From Nocardioides guangzhouensis (GTDB lineage: Bacteria; Actinomycetota; Actinomycetes; Propionibacteriales; Nocardioidaceae), in assembly GCF_004519545.1 (NCBI RefSeq), contig NZ_SDKM01000006.1, positions 104,889 to 168,888 of the forward strand: 64,000 bases of DNA, written 5' to 3'. The translations under genes were made by a program, and so were the position numbers. The notes beneath the pieces are model-generated. The model ran no database searches and was not told the DNA's origin. It was given only the letters and a program-made list of their open reading frames with translations. Of the stretch, positions 50,601-58,875 are shown in pieces. How positions within the stretch are numbered: position 1 is the first letter of the stretch; each line of letters starts with the position of its first letter.

Positions 50601-51436
50601 TGTCCCATCTCCTTCTCCGGTCCGTCCGGCGCCTGCTCCGCCGACCGCAGGGCCGGGCTGCCGGCACCCGGCAGCTGGAGGGAGCTCGCGTTGCTCATCG
50701 CGAAGTCGAAGCCGAAGCTGGCCACGAGGTTGAACCACGCCACGCCCGCGGCCGTCTCCGCGAACCTGGCCTGGAGCGTGTCCCGGTCCCCCACCGCGAG
50801 CACCGTATACGGAGCGCGCAGGGGTCGCGACTTGATGTGGATCGCGCCGCCCACGTTGCGGATCGGCGAGACGTTCGTGAGGCGGTTGCCGTTGACCGAG
50901 ATCGCCTCGGCGCCGGCGCTCCACAGCCCGTCGACCAGCGTCGCGAGGTCCTCGTCGCGCACCCGCCCGTCCTTGGAGCCGTCCGGTGAGTCGTCCAGCC
51001 GGATCCGGACTCCCTCGCCGGTCACCGGCCGGAAGCCGGTCTTGGCGCCGAGCTCGTCGGCGCGGTTGGAGGCCTGTTGCTCGGCGCCCGCGAGGTCGTC
51101 GAGCGACTCGCCGAGCTGGGAGTTCTCGGCACGCAGGTCGTTGATGGTCTGCTCGAGGTCGGCCAGGTCGTCACGCCGGGAGTTGATCTGGCTGACCAGC
51201 TCCTCGCGCCCGCGCTCCTCGGTGGCCGCGTCTTGCGACGTCTGGACAGCGGCGGTCACGATGAGCAGGCCGAACAGCCCCACCACGACCGCAGCGCCCT
51301 TCCGGGAGGAGCCCGTGGTGCCCTGCGCCCGGCGGGCGTCGGCGACGTGCTGGTAGTCCTCGTCCAGCGAGCGCTGGGTGAGGACGGTCAGCAGAGGAGC
51401 AGTGACGTGCTCGGGGAGGTCTTCACGAGCCGGCAT
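50597..51436 (-). CDS. DUF881 membrane-anchored protein (first copy)
   Basis: 279 residues. A cytoplasmic N terminus of about 45 residues, one TM helix (AAVVVGLFGLLIVTAAVQT), a coiled coil (EELVSQINSRRDDLADLEQTINDL) and the DUF881 domain (GEGVRIRLDDSP, LWSAGAEAISVNGNRLT). It keeps the Rv1823 position and forms a tight DUF881-sbp-DUF881 unit, probably a membrane complex. It overlaps pgsA by 14 bp. Confidence 0.88.
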   Translation of the reverse strand: MPAREDLPEHVTAPLLTVLTQRSLDEDYQHVADARRAQGTTGSSRKGAAVVVGLFGLLIVTAAVQTSQDAATEERGREELVSQINSRRDDLADLEQTINDLRAENSQLGESLDDLAGAEQQASNRADELGAKTGFRPVTGEGVRIRLDDSPDGSKDGRVRDEDLATLVDGLWSAGAEAISVNGNRLTNVSPIRNVGGAIHIKSRPLRAPYTVLAVGDRDTLQARFAETAAGVAWFNLVASFGFDFAMSNASSLQLPGAGSPALRSAEQAPDGPEKEMGQ

Positions 51437-52049
51437 CGACCGCGGGGGCCCTTCGCTCGGTGGTGGCCAGCAGCTTGCGCACCTGCCAGGCGTAGAGGAT
51501 GCCGGCCCACCAGTAGAGGCCGATGCCCCAGAACGCGAATGCCCAGCCGAAGACCTGCGCCAGCTCGGCGACCCTGCCCTCGCCGTCGCCGAGGAGCAGC
51601 AGCGGGAACGCGTAGAGGAGGTTGGCGGTCGCGGCCTTGCCGAGGAAGTGGACCGGCAGCGAGCTGTAGCCGCGGGTGCGCAGGAACGGCACCAGCAGCC
51701 AGAGCAGCGCGTCGCGCAGGGGCAGGGCCACCGCCAGCCACCACGGGATGATCTCCCGCAGCGCCAGCCCCACGACGACGGCGAGGATGTAGAGCCGGTC
51801 GGCGACGGGGTCGAGGATCTCCCCCAGCGTCGAGCGCTGGTCGAGCTTGCGGGCGAGGTAGCCGTCGAGCCAGTCGGTGAAGCCCGAGACCGCCAGCACC
51901 ACCAGCGCCCAGCCGTCTGCCTCGGGACCGAGCACCAGCCACAGGAACAGGGGCACGCCGAGCAGGCGGAGCATGCTCAACAGGTTGGGCAGGGTCCACA
52001 CCTTGGCGGGCTGTGACTCGTCCTGCACGTCCTTCTGACCGTCTTCCAC
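51423..52049 (-). CDS. pgsA: CDP-alcohol phosphatidyltransferase (PgsA-like)
   Basis: 208 residues, several membrane helices. The signature D-x2-DG-x2-AR-x8-G-x3-D-x3-D is present from DWLDGYLARKLD to LGEILDPVADR. It makes a phospholipid head-group transfer (probably phosphatidylglycerophosphate or cardiolipin class, as for Rv1822). The start is GTG 52049. A TAAGGT -10 candidate lies further upstream (52095-52100), giving a leader of about 40 nt. First gene of the conserved cluster. Confidence 0.9.
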   Translation of the reverse strand: MEDGQKDVQDESQPAKVWTLPNLLSMLRLLGVPLFLWLVLGPEADGWALVVLAVSGFTDWLDGYLARKLDQRSTLGEILDPVADRLYILAVVVGLALREIIPWWLAVALPLRDALLWLLVPFLRTRGYSSLPVHFLGKAATANLLYAFPLLLLGDGEGRVAELAQVFGWAFAFWGIGLYWWAGILYAWQVRKLLATTERRAPAVDAGS

Positions 52050-52130
52050 GCGATGCTCGAGGCCCCGCGCGTCTACCTGCGCCCGGGCACGATCACCTTA
52101 GCCGCCGCCCCGCGACGGACGGACTCCGAC

Positions 52131-53189
52131 TCACGTGGCACCGGCCGTGTCGTCGAGGTGCGCGGCGTCGCGGATCTCGCCGACCAGCTCCTCGAGCAGG
52201 TCCTCGAGGGTGACCAGGCCGAGCGTGGTGCCGTCCTCGGCGACCACGCGCCCCATGTGGGCGCCCTTGCGCTGCAGGGTCTCGAGCGCCTCGTGCAGCG
52301 CGTCCCGGGCACGGACGCTGGCGAACGGGTGCACCCACTTGTCCTCGATGGGTCGCCGCCGGCGCTCGGGGTCGGTCTCGATGACGTCCTTGATGTGCAG
52401 GTAGCCCACGGGCTCGCCGGCGTCGTCCACGACGGGGAACCGGGAGTAGCCCGTGGCCGCGCAGACGTCCTCGACGTCGGCCGCGGTGGCGCCCTGGGTC
52501 AGCGTCGAGAGGGTGTCCAGCGGGAGCAGGACGTCGTCGACGGTCCGCTCGGTGAAGCCGAGGGCGCCGGCCAGCCGGACGTACTCGTCGTCCTCGAGCA
52601 GACCCTCGCCCCGCGACTCCTCGACCAGGGCGGCGACCTCCTCCCGGGTGAACGTCGAGGAGACCTCGTCCTTGGGCTCGATCCGCAGCAGCCGCAGCGT
52701 GCCGTTCGCGATCGCGTTGAGCGTGACGATGATCGGGCGCAGCATCGTGACGATCGCCATCATCGGCGGACCGAGCACGATCGCTGCCCGGTCCGGGCCG
52801 GCCAGCGCGATGTTCTTCGGCACCATCTCGCCGAGCACCACGTGGAGGTAGACGACGATGCCGAGCGCGATCACGAACGAGACCGGGTGCAGCAGGTCGT
52901 GCGGCACGCCGGCCCACTCGAACAGCGGCGCGAGCAGGTGGGCGACGGCAGGCTCGCCGACGGCACCGAGGCCGACCGAGCAGATCGTGATGCCCAGCTG
53001 GGCCCCGGCCATGACCAGGCTGACGTTCTCCATCGCGCGGAGCGTGGTCCGGGCCATCGAGGAGCCGGCGCGCGCCCGCGGCTCGATCTGGGTACGGCGC
53101 GCGGAGACCAGCGCGAACTCGGCTCCCACGAAGAACGCGTTGAAGGCGAGCAGCGCGATCGCCACGACGAGGGCGGTGTAGTCGCTCAC
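52131..53189 (-). CDS. CNNM/HlyC-CorC-type membrane protein (short form)
   Basis: 352 residues from GTG 53189, overlapping the upstream gene's stop (GTGA). CNNM transmembrane domain (ALLAFNAFFVGAEFALVSARRTQI; GAQLGITICSVGLGAVGEPAVA; LHVVLGEMVPKNIAL) then a CBS pair (VDDVLLPLDTL; YSRFPVVDDAGEPVGYLHIKDV; GLVTLEDLLEELVGEI). The C-terminal CorC domain is missing. Such proteins are linked to Mg/Co handling. Confidence 0.9.
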   Translation of the reverse strand: MSDYTALVVAIALLAFNAFFVGAEFALVSARRTQIEPRARAGSSMARTTLRAMENVSLVMAGAQLGITICSVGLGAVGEPAVAHLLAPLFEWAGVPHDLLHPVSFVIALGIVVYLHVVLGEMVPKNIALAGPDRAAIVLGPPMMAIVTMLRPIIVTLNAIANGTLRLLRIEPKDEVSSTFTREEVAALVEESRGEGLLEDDEYVRLAGALGFTERTVDDVLLPLDTLSTLTQGATAADVEDVCAATGYSRFPVVDDAGEPVGYLHIKDVIETDPERRRRPIEDKWVHPFASVRARDALHEALETLQRKGAHMGRVVAEDGTTLGLVTLEDLLEELVGEIRDAAHLDDTAGAT

Positions 53190-54553
53190 CGGCGCACCTC
53201 CCCGTCCGTCTCCTGCTCGACGCGCAGCGAGAGCCGCACCCGGTCGACCCGGAGGCCGTCCATGTGCTCGACCCGCAGCACCGCGACCCGGCGCGGCAGC
53301 TGCTCGTCGTCGTCGCCGAGCTCGACCGGCAGCTCCACCTCGGCCACGTCACCGGCGAGCGGGATCCGGCCGAGCTGGCGCAGCACCAGGCCGGCAAGGG
53401 TGTCGTAGTCCTCGTGCTCGGGCAGCTGGATCCCGGTGATGTCCTCGATCTCGTCGGGCCGCAGCAGCCCCGACAGCGACCAGCTGCCGTCGCGGCGCTG
53501 GCGGGCCCGGGCGCTGAGCCGGTCGTGCTCGTCGGAGATGTCGCCGACGATCTCCTCGACGACGTCCTCGAGGGTGACGATGCCGGCCTGGCCGCCGTAC
53601 TCGTCGAGCACGATGGCCATCTGGAACCCGTCGCGACGCAGCAGCGCGAGCAGCGGGTCGAGGCGCAGGGAGTCGGGCACCACGATCGGCTTCACCATGA
53701 TGTGCTTGATGCGGGTGGTGGCGCGCTCCGGCACCGGCAGCGCCACCGCGTGCTTCACGTGCACGGTGCCGACCACCTGGTCGCCGTCGTCGAGCACGGG
53801 AAACCGCGAGTGGCCGGTGCTGCGGGCGAGGTCGATGATCGCGCTCGCGCGGTCGGTCGCGTCGACGCTGGAGGTGCGCACCCGCGGGGTCATGATCTCG
53901 GCGGCGGTGCGCTGGCCGAACTCCACCGAGCGCTCCATGAGCTCGGCGGTGTCCGCATCGAGGGTGCCCTGGTCCGCGGAGCGGGAGATGAGCGAGGCGA
54001 GCTCCGTGGAGTTCCGCGCCGAGCGCAGCTCCTCCTGAGGCTCCATGCCCAGGCGCCGGACGATCGCGTTGGCGGAGCCGTTCAGGGTGCGGATCAGCGG
54101 CTTGTTCACGGTGGTGAACGCACGCTGCGCACCCTGGGTCGCCCTGGCGGTCCGCAACGGCAACGCGATCGCGAGGTTCTTGGGCACCAGCTCGCCGTAG
54201 ATCATCGTCAGCGCGGTCGAGATCGCCAGCGCGATGCCGATGGCAGCCGGGTGCACCGCGCCCTCGGGGACGCCGGCGCTGGTGAGCGGGTCGCGCACCA
54301 GCGCGGCGATCGCCGGCTCCGCGAGGAAACCGATCGCGAGGTTGGTGACGGTGATGCCGACCTGGGCGCCGGACAGCTGCGTGGAGAGGCTCTTGAGCGC
54401 CTTCTGCACGCCCTGGGCGCGCTTGTCACCGGCGGCGGCCGCCTTGTCGACCGCGCTCCGGTCGACCGTCACAAGGGCGAACTCGGCGGCGACGAACACG
54501 CCGCAGGCGAGGATGAGTAAGAGGGAGATCCCGAGCAGGATCCACTCGGTCAT
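53186..54553 (-). CDS. CNNM/HlyC-CorC-type membrane protein (long form)
   Basis: 455 residues. CNNM domain (LILACGVFVAAEFALVTVDRSAVDKAA; GAQVGITVTNLAIGFLAEPAI; YGELVPKNLAIALPLRTARAT), a CBS pair (ILMTPRVRT-type region; GHSRFPVLDDGDQVVGTVHVKHAV; GIVTLEDVVEEIVGDI) and the C-terminal CorC/transporter-associated domain (LSGLLRPDEIEDITG, YDTLAGLVLRQLGRIPLAGD). It is the first gene of the pair. Its SD is buried in a strong leader hairpin and overlapped by a 17-codon ORF (see 54550-54603). Confidence 0.93.
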   Translation of the reverse strand: MTEWILLGISLLLILACGVFVAAEFALVTVDRSAVDKAAAAGDKRAQGVQKALKSLSTQLSGAQVGITVTNLAIGFLAEPAIAALVRDPLTSAGVPEGAVHPAAIGIALAISTALTMIYGELVPKNLAIALPLRTARATQGAQRAFTTVNKPLIRTLNGSANAIVRRLGMEPQEELRSARNSTELASLISRSADQGTLDADTAELMERSVEFGQRTAAEIMTPRVRTSSVDATDRASAIIDLARSTGHSRFPVLDDGDQVVGTVHVKHAVALPVPERATTRIKHIMVKPIVVPDSLRLDPLLALLRRDGFQMAIVLDEYGGQAGIVTLEDVVEEIVGDISDEHDRLSARARQRRDGSWSLSGLLRPDEIEDITGIQLPEHEDYDTLAGLVLRQLGRIPLAGDVAEVELPVELGDDDEQLPRRVAVLRVEHMDGLRVDRVRLSLRVEQETDGEVRR

Positions 54554-54603
54554 GGGCGCTCTCCACCGTGGGTGGAGAGCAAGGGACTATCGGGGCCGTC
54601 CAT
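54550..54603 (-). CDS. Putative leader peptide (uORF) of the CNNM operon
   Basis: 17 codons, MDGPDSPLLSTHGGERP, from ATG 54603 to TGA 54550-54552. Its stop overlaps the CNNM start (ATGA), so it would be coupled to it. Translating it would run through the hairpin that hides the CNNM SD. It has no strong SD of its own (GAGAGAAAG is about 17 nt upstream), so its translation is a hypothesis. Confidence 0.4.
   Translation of the reverse strand: MDGPDSPLLSTHGGERP
54558..54580 (-). promoter_or_regulatory. SD-sequestering hairpin before the CNNM genes
   Basis: Perfect 10-bp arms GCTCTCCACC (54571-54580 read on the minus strand) and GGTGGAGAGC (54558-54567) with a 3-nt loop end 4 nt before the ATG. 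The SD GGTGGAGAG forms the 3' arm, so folding hides it. Confidence 0.75.
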
Positions 54604-54651
54604 AACGGTCGCGTCAGTCGCTTTCTCTCGAGGGGTCGGGCGTACCGGCAC

Positions 54652-54657
54652 AGAATA
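54652..54657 (-). promoter_or_regulatory. Candidate -10 of the CNNM operon
   Basis: Minus strand TATTCT (54652-54657); transcription would begin near 54645, giving a leader of about 92 nt that contains the uORF and hairpin. No -35 is evident. Confidence 0.4.
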
Positions 54658-54741
54658 CCGGGTGTGCGGGCGCGGACGCGCATCCCCGGACGGGCCGCCC
54701 GGAGCCGTCCGGACCGGCTGTCCACCGAGGCCGGTCGGGCC

Positions 54742-54753
54742 TACCGTGGACGC
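54742..54753 (+). promoter_or_regulatory. Leaderless-type -10 for the zinc-ribbon gene
   Basis: TACCGT (54742-54747), 6 nt before ATG 54754. Confidence 0.45.
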
Positions 54754-54969
54754 ATGACCGAGGCCCTCGAACGCCGTGAACCGCACTGCCCCACGTGTGG
54801 TCAGCCGCTGCGGACCGGCGGCCACCTCACCCGGGAGAACCTCGCGCTGCTGACGGCCTCCGGCAACGCCGGCGTGACGTTCGAGACCCAGGGCCGCTGC
54901 GAGAACGAGGCGTGCCCGGACTTCGGCCGCGACTTCGCGCCCGGGGAGTGGCTCACCCCCGACCCGTAG
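54754..54969 (+). CDS. Small zinc-ribbon protein
   Basis: 71 residues. Two Cys pairs, HCPTCGQPL near residue 12 and RCENEACPDFG near residue 49, form a likely zinc site; the middle segment NLALLTASGNAGVTFETQG is short and polar. No function is known. It converges on the MaoC gene and shares a terminator with it. Confidence 0.7.
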   Translation: MTEALERREPHCPTCGQPLRTGGHLTRENLALLTASGNAGVTFETQGRCENEACPDFGRDFAPGEWLTPDP

Positions 54970-54982
54970 GTGCGTCGCCTCC

Positions 54983-55010
54983 GCACCGGCCCCTCAGGCC
55001 GGGGCGGTGC
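54983..55010. terminator. Bidirectional terminator between zinc-ribbon and MaoC genes
   Basis: GCACCGGCCCC (54983-54993) pairs with GGGGCGGTGC (55001-55010), one bulge, 7-nt loop. It overlaps the last codons of the MaoC gene. Confidence 0.6.
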
Positions 55011-55476
55011 CGAGGTGGTAGTGGCGGAACACCGCCTGCGCGACGCATACCGGGCGCCCTCCCGCGTCGTCCTCGACGCGCAGGTCCACGACCAGCTGCT
55101 CGGCGTCCTCGAGCTCCTCCACGGCCGCGATCTCCGCGACCAGGCGCACGCGGCTGCCGACCGGCACCGGCTCGGGGAACCGCACCCGGTTGTAGCCGTA
55201 GAACATCGCGTCCTCGCCCTCGCAGAAGTGCAACAGCGCGTGGAACAGCCCCGGGATCACGCCGAGCGTCAGGTGCGCGTGGCCGATCGTGCGCCCGAAC
55301 GGCCCAAACGCGGCCCGCCGCGGGTCGTTGTGCACCCAGTGCCAGTCCTCGACCGCCCGCGCGAACGCGTCCACACGCTCCTGCGTGATCGTGAGCCAGT
55401 CGGACGGCCCCAGGGAGGCGCCGACCAGACCGAGGACCTCGCGGGTCCCGCGGACCCGCGCAGGTGGTGTGCTCAC
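54994..55476 (-). CDS. MaoC-like hydratase
   Basis: 160 residues from GTG 55476. The hot-dog hydratase motif is VEDWHWVHNDPRRA...GRTIGHAHLTLG, with the Asp and His of the (R)-specific enoyl-CoA hydratase site in place; PGLFHALLHF and GYNRVRFPEPVPVGSRV follow. Single-domain members hydrate enoyl-CoA or act on acyl-CoA intermediates. It follows icmF on the same strand, so it may work on branched acyl-CoAs. Confidence 0.88.
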   Translation of the reverse strand: MSTPPARVRGTREVLGLVGASLGPSDWLTITQERVDAFARAVEDWHWVHNDPRRAAFGPFGRTIGHAHLTLGVIPGLFHALLHFCEGEDAMFYGYNRVRFPEPVPVGSRVRLVAEIAAVEELEDAEQLVVDLRVEDDAGGRPVCVAQAVFRHYHLGTAPA

Positions 55477-55568
55477 GAGACACCCCCTCAGGTCCCGGTC
55501 TTCTCGTGCTCCCACCGACCATCCCACTCCCGGACACCCGCCAGACATCCGCTCATCTACCTAGTCCC

Positions 55569-55601
55569 TCTGCACCAGAAACACTGGGCTGGTGGTGCAG
55601 A
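55569..55601 (-). terminator. Hairpin between icmF and the MaoC gene
   Basis: TCTGCACCA (55569-55577) and TGGTGCAGA (55593-55601) with a 15-nt loop, starting 8 bp past the icmF stop. No U-tract. Confidence 0.5.
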
Positions 55602-55608
55602 CCAGCGG

Positions 55609-58600
55609 TCATACGTTGCGGCGGTACTGGCCCCCGACCTCGAAGAACGCCTCGGTGACCTGCTGGAGCGAGCAGACCCGGGCGGCGTCCATGAGGACCG
55701 CGAAGACGTTCTCGCCGGAGATCGCCGACTCCTTGAGGCGGGCCAGGGCGGCGTCGGCCTCGGAGCGGTGCGCGGTCTGGAAGTCGCGGACCCGGGTCAG
55801 CTGGGACTCCTTCTCCGACTCGGTGGCGCGGGCCAGCTCGATGTGGTCGGGGGTGCCGTCGCCGGCCTCGGGGCGGCGGAAGGTGTTGACGCCGATGATC
55901 GGCAGCGAACCGTCGTGCTTGCGCTGCTCGTAGAGCATCGACTCGTCCTGGATGCGGCCGCGCTGGTAGCCGGTCTCCATCGCACCGAGCACTCCCCCGC
56001 GCTCGCTGATCCGGTCGAACTCGGCGAGCACCGCCGCCTCGACCAGGTCGGTCAGCTCGTCGATCACGAACGAGCCCTGCAGCGGGTTCTCGTTCATCGC
56101 GAGGCCCCACTCCTTGTTGATGATCATCTGGATCGCCAGGGCCCTGCGCACCGACTCCGCCGACGGCGTGGTCACTGCCTCGTCGAAGGCGTTGGTGTGC
56201 AGGGAGTTGGCGTTGTCGTAGATCGCGATCAGGGCCTGCAGCGTGGTGCGGATGTCGTTGAAGTCCATCTCCTGCGCGTGCAGCGAACGGCCGCTGGTCT
56301 GCACGTGGTACTTCAGCTTCTGCGAGCGCTCGTTCGCGCCGTACTTCTCCTTCATCGCCACCGCCCAGATGCGGCGGGCGACCCGGCCGATCACGGAGTA
56401 CTCCGGGTCCATCCCGTTGGAGAAGAAGAAGGACAGGTTCGGCGCGAAGTCGTCGATGTCCATGCCGCGCGCCAGGTAGGCCTCGACGTAGGTGAAGCCG
56501 TTGGCCAGCGTGAACGCGAGCTGGCTGATCGGGTTCGCCCCGGCCTCGGCGATGTGGTAGCCGGAGATCGACACCGAGTAGAAGTTGCGCACCCGCTGCT
56601 GGATGAACCACTCCTGGATGTCGGCCATCATCTTGAGGCTGAACTCGGTCGAGAACAGGCAGGTGTTCTGGCCCTGGTCCTCCTTGAGGATGTCGGCCTG
56701 GACGGTGCCGCGCACGTTCGCGAGGGCGTACGATGCGAGCTCGGCGCGCTCGTCCGCCGACGGCTCCCGGTCGTGCTCGGCCCGGAACTTCGCGACCTGC
56801 TGGTCGATCACCGTGTTGAGGAAGAAGGCGAGCACGGTAGGCGCCGGGCCGTTGATGGTCATCGACACCGACGTGGTGGGCGCGACCAGGTCGAAGCCGT
56901 CGTACAGCGCCTTCATGTCGTCGAGCGTCGCCACCGAGACGCCGGAGGTGCCGACCTTGCCGTAGACGTCGGGACGCGGGTCGGGGTCGCGGCCGTAGAG
57001 CGTCACCGAGTCGAACGCCGTGGAGAGGCGGGTGGCCTCGTTGCCCTCGGACAGCAGCTTGAAGCGGCGGTTGGTGCGGAACGGGTCGCCCTCGCCGGCG
57101 AACATGCGGGCCGGGTCCTCGCCGTCGCGCTTGAACGGGAACACGCCGGCCGTGAACGGGAAGTAGCCGGGGAGGTTCTCGCGCCGCCAGTAGCGCACCA
57201 GCTCGCCGTGGTCGGTGAACTTCGGGAGCGAGACCCGGCGGATGTGGTTGCCGGAGAGGGACTCCCGGGTCAGCCGGGTGTGGATCTCCCGGTCGCGGAC
57301 CGTGACGACCTGCTCGTCGCCGGAGTACGCCTCGACCACCGCGGGCCAGCCGTCGATCTGGTCGGCGACCTCGCGCGGGAGGTCCTGGCGGGCCTTCTCC
57401 AGCAGCGCGTCCACGCCGGCGTTCTCGTCCTCGCCGAGCAGGGCGCGCACCGCGGCCACCTGCTGCGCCCGGCGGGCCGCGTCGGCGAGCTCGTCGGTGC
57501 GCTCGTGGTAGTCGCGCACGGTCTCGGTGATCTCGGAGAGGTAGCGCACGCGGGTGGGCGGGACCACCTGGGCGATGCCGCTGGAGTGCCGGACGTCGAC
57601 GGCCGGCAGGGTGCCGTCCTCGAGGGTCAGCCCGGCGTCGCCGAGGAGGCCGCGCAGGTGCTGGTAGAGCGCGGTGACGCCGTCGTCGTTGAAGGTCGCG
57701 GCCGAGGTGCCGAACACCGGCATGTCCTCGGGCTTCTTGCCGAACGCCTCGCGGTTGCGGACCAGCTGCCGCCCGACGTCCCGCATCGCGTCCTTGGCGC
57801 CGCGGCGCTCGAACTTGTTGATCGCGACCACGTCGGCGAAGTCGAGCATGTCGATCTTCTCGAGCTGGGAGGCGGCGCCGAACTCCGGCGTCATGACGTA
57901 CATCGACCGGTCGACGTACGGAAGGATGCCGGCGTCGCCCTGGCCGATGCCCGGGGTCTCGACCACCACGAGGTCGAACCCGGCCGCCTTGGCCACGGTG
58001 ATCACGTCGGCGAGCGCCTCGGGCAGCTCGTGGCTGCCGCGGGTGGCGAGGCTGCGGAACATGATCCGGTCACCGTCGAGGGCATTCATCCGGATCCGGT
58101 CGCCCAGCAGCGCACCACCGCCCCGTCGGCGGGTCGGGTCGACCGCGATCACGGCGACCCGGAGCTTGTCCTGCTGGTCGACGCGGAACCGGCGGACCAG
58201 CTCGTCGGTGAGCGAGGACTTGCCGGAGCCGCCGGTGCCGGTGATGCCGAGCACCGGGACGTCGCGCTGCGCGGCGGCCCGCTCGAGGCGGGCGCGGAGC
58301 TCGTCGGAGAAGCCGGCGGCCTCGGCTCCGGTGATGGCGCGGGCCACGGCCAGCCGGTCGCCGGAGAGCACCGCGTCCGCGGTGACCTGCTGCTGCGCCC
58401 ACAGGTCGACGTCGCAGGCCTCGACCATCGTGTTGATCATCCCGACCAGGCCCAGCTTCTGGCCGTCCTCGGGGCTGAAGATCGTGACGCCGCTGGCGCG
58501 GAGCCGCTCGATCTCGTCGTGGACGATGACGCCGCCCCCGCCGCCGTAGACCTTCACGTGGCCGGCGCCGCGCTCCTTCAGCGACTCCACGAGGTACTCG

Positions 58601-58833
58601 AAGTACTCCACGTGACCGCCCTGGTACGACGAGACCGCGACGCCCTGCACGTCCTCCTCGACGCAGGCGTCGACGACCTCCTGCACGCTGCGGTTGTGCC
58701 CGAGGTGGATCACCTCGGCGCCCTGGCTCTGGAGGATCCGTCGCATGATGTTGATCGAGGCGTCGTGGCCGTCGAACAGGCTCGAGGCGGTCACGAACCG
58801 GACCGGGTGCTGGGGCTGGTGGAGGTCGCTCAC
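55609..58833 (-). CDS. icmF: Fused isobutyryl-CoA mutase IcmF
   Basis: 1074 residues from GTG 58833 (AGGAG 7 nt upstream). Domain order: B12-binding (DGHDASINIMRRILQSQGAEVIHLGHN; GGGGGVIVHDEIERL) about 1-140, G-protein chaperone with P-loop GTGGSGKSSLTDEL about residue 210, then the mutase TIM barrel (SVTLYGRDPDPRPDVYGKVGTSG; SVSISGYHIAEAGANP). It interconverts isobutyryl- and n-butyryl-CoA and often also pivalyl/isovaleryl-CoA, with the built-in GTPase protecting the cofactor. Control is probably through the 24-bp palindrome just upstream. Confidence 0.95.
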   Translation of the reverse strand: MSDLHQPQHPVRFVTASSLFDGHDASINIMRRILQSQGAEVIHLGHNRSVQEVVDACVEEDVQGVAVSSYQGGHVEYFEYLVESLKERGAGHVKVYGGGGGVIVHDEIERLRASGVTIFSPEDGQKLGLVGMINTMVEACDVDLWAQQQVTADAVLSGDRLAVARAITGAEAAGFSDELRARLERAAAQRDVPVLGITGTGGSGKSSLTDELVRRFRVDQQDKLRVAVIAVDPTRRRGGGALLGDRIRMNALDGDRIMFRSLATRGSHELPEALADVITVAKAAGFDLVVVETPGIGQGDAGILPYVDRSMYVMTPEFGAASQLEKIDMLDFADVVAINKFERRGAKDAMRDVGRQLVRNREAFGKKPEDMPVFGTSAATFNDDGVTALYQHLRGLLGDAGLTLEDGTLPAVDVRHSSGIAQVVPPTRVRYLSEITETVRDYHERTDELADAARRAQQVAAVRALLGEDENAGVDALLEKARQDLPREVADQIDGWPAVVEAYSGDEQVVTVRDREIHTRLTRESLSGNHIRRVSLPKFTDHGELVRYWRRENLPGYFPFTAGVFPFKRDGEDPARMFAGEGDPFRTNRRFKLLSEGNEATRLSTAFDSVTLYGRDPDPRPDVYGKVGTSGVSVATLDDMKALYDGFDLVAPTTSVSMTINGPAPTVLAFFLNTVIDQQVAKFRAEHDREPSADERAELASYALANVRGTVQADILKEDQGQNTCLFSTEFSLKMMADIQEWFIQQRVRNFYSVSISGYHIAEAGANPISQLAFTLANGFTYVEAYLARGMDIDDFAPNLSFFFSNGMDPEYSVIGRVARRIWAVAMKEKYGANERSQKLKYHVQTSGRSLHAQEMDFNDIRTTLQALIAIYDNANSLHTNAFDEAVTTPSAESVRRALAIQMIINKEWGLAMNENPLQGSFVIDELTDLVEAAVLAEFDRISERGGVLGAMETGYQRGRIQDESMLYEQRKHDGSLPIIGVNTFRRPEAGDGTPDHIELARATESEKESQLTRVRDFQTAHRSEADAALARLKESAISGENVFAVLMDAARVCSLQQVTEAFFEVGGQYRRNV

Positions 58834-58848
58834 CGCAGGCTCCTGAGA

Positions 58849-58875
58849 AATTAGTAGGACGTCCTACTAATTCTA
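58849..58875 (-). promoter_or_regulatory. icmF promoter and 24-bp perfect palindromic operator
   Basis: The half site AATTAGTAGGAC is mirrored exactly (58849-58872). On the minus strand TAGAAT (58870-58875) is a good -10; its TAG is also the stop codon of the upstream cobalamin-binding gene. The palindrome covers the -10 edge and the predicted start, the usual place for a repressor such as a TetR-family protein. No candidate TetR gene is in the window. Confidence 0.7.

Noticed and set aside
54970..58854. A 1294-residue plus-strand open frame across icmF
   Set aside because: Antisense shadow of icmF; no protein-like motifs and no start signal.
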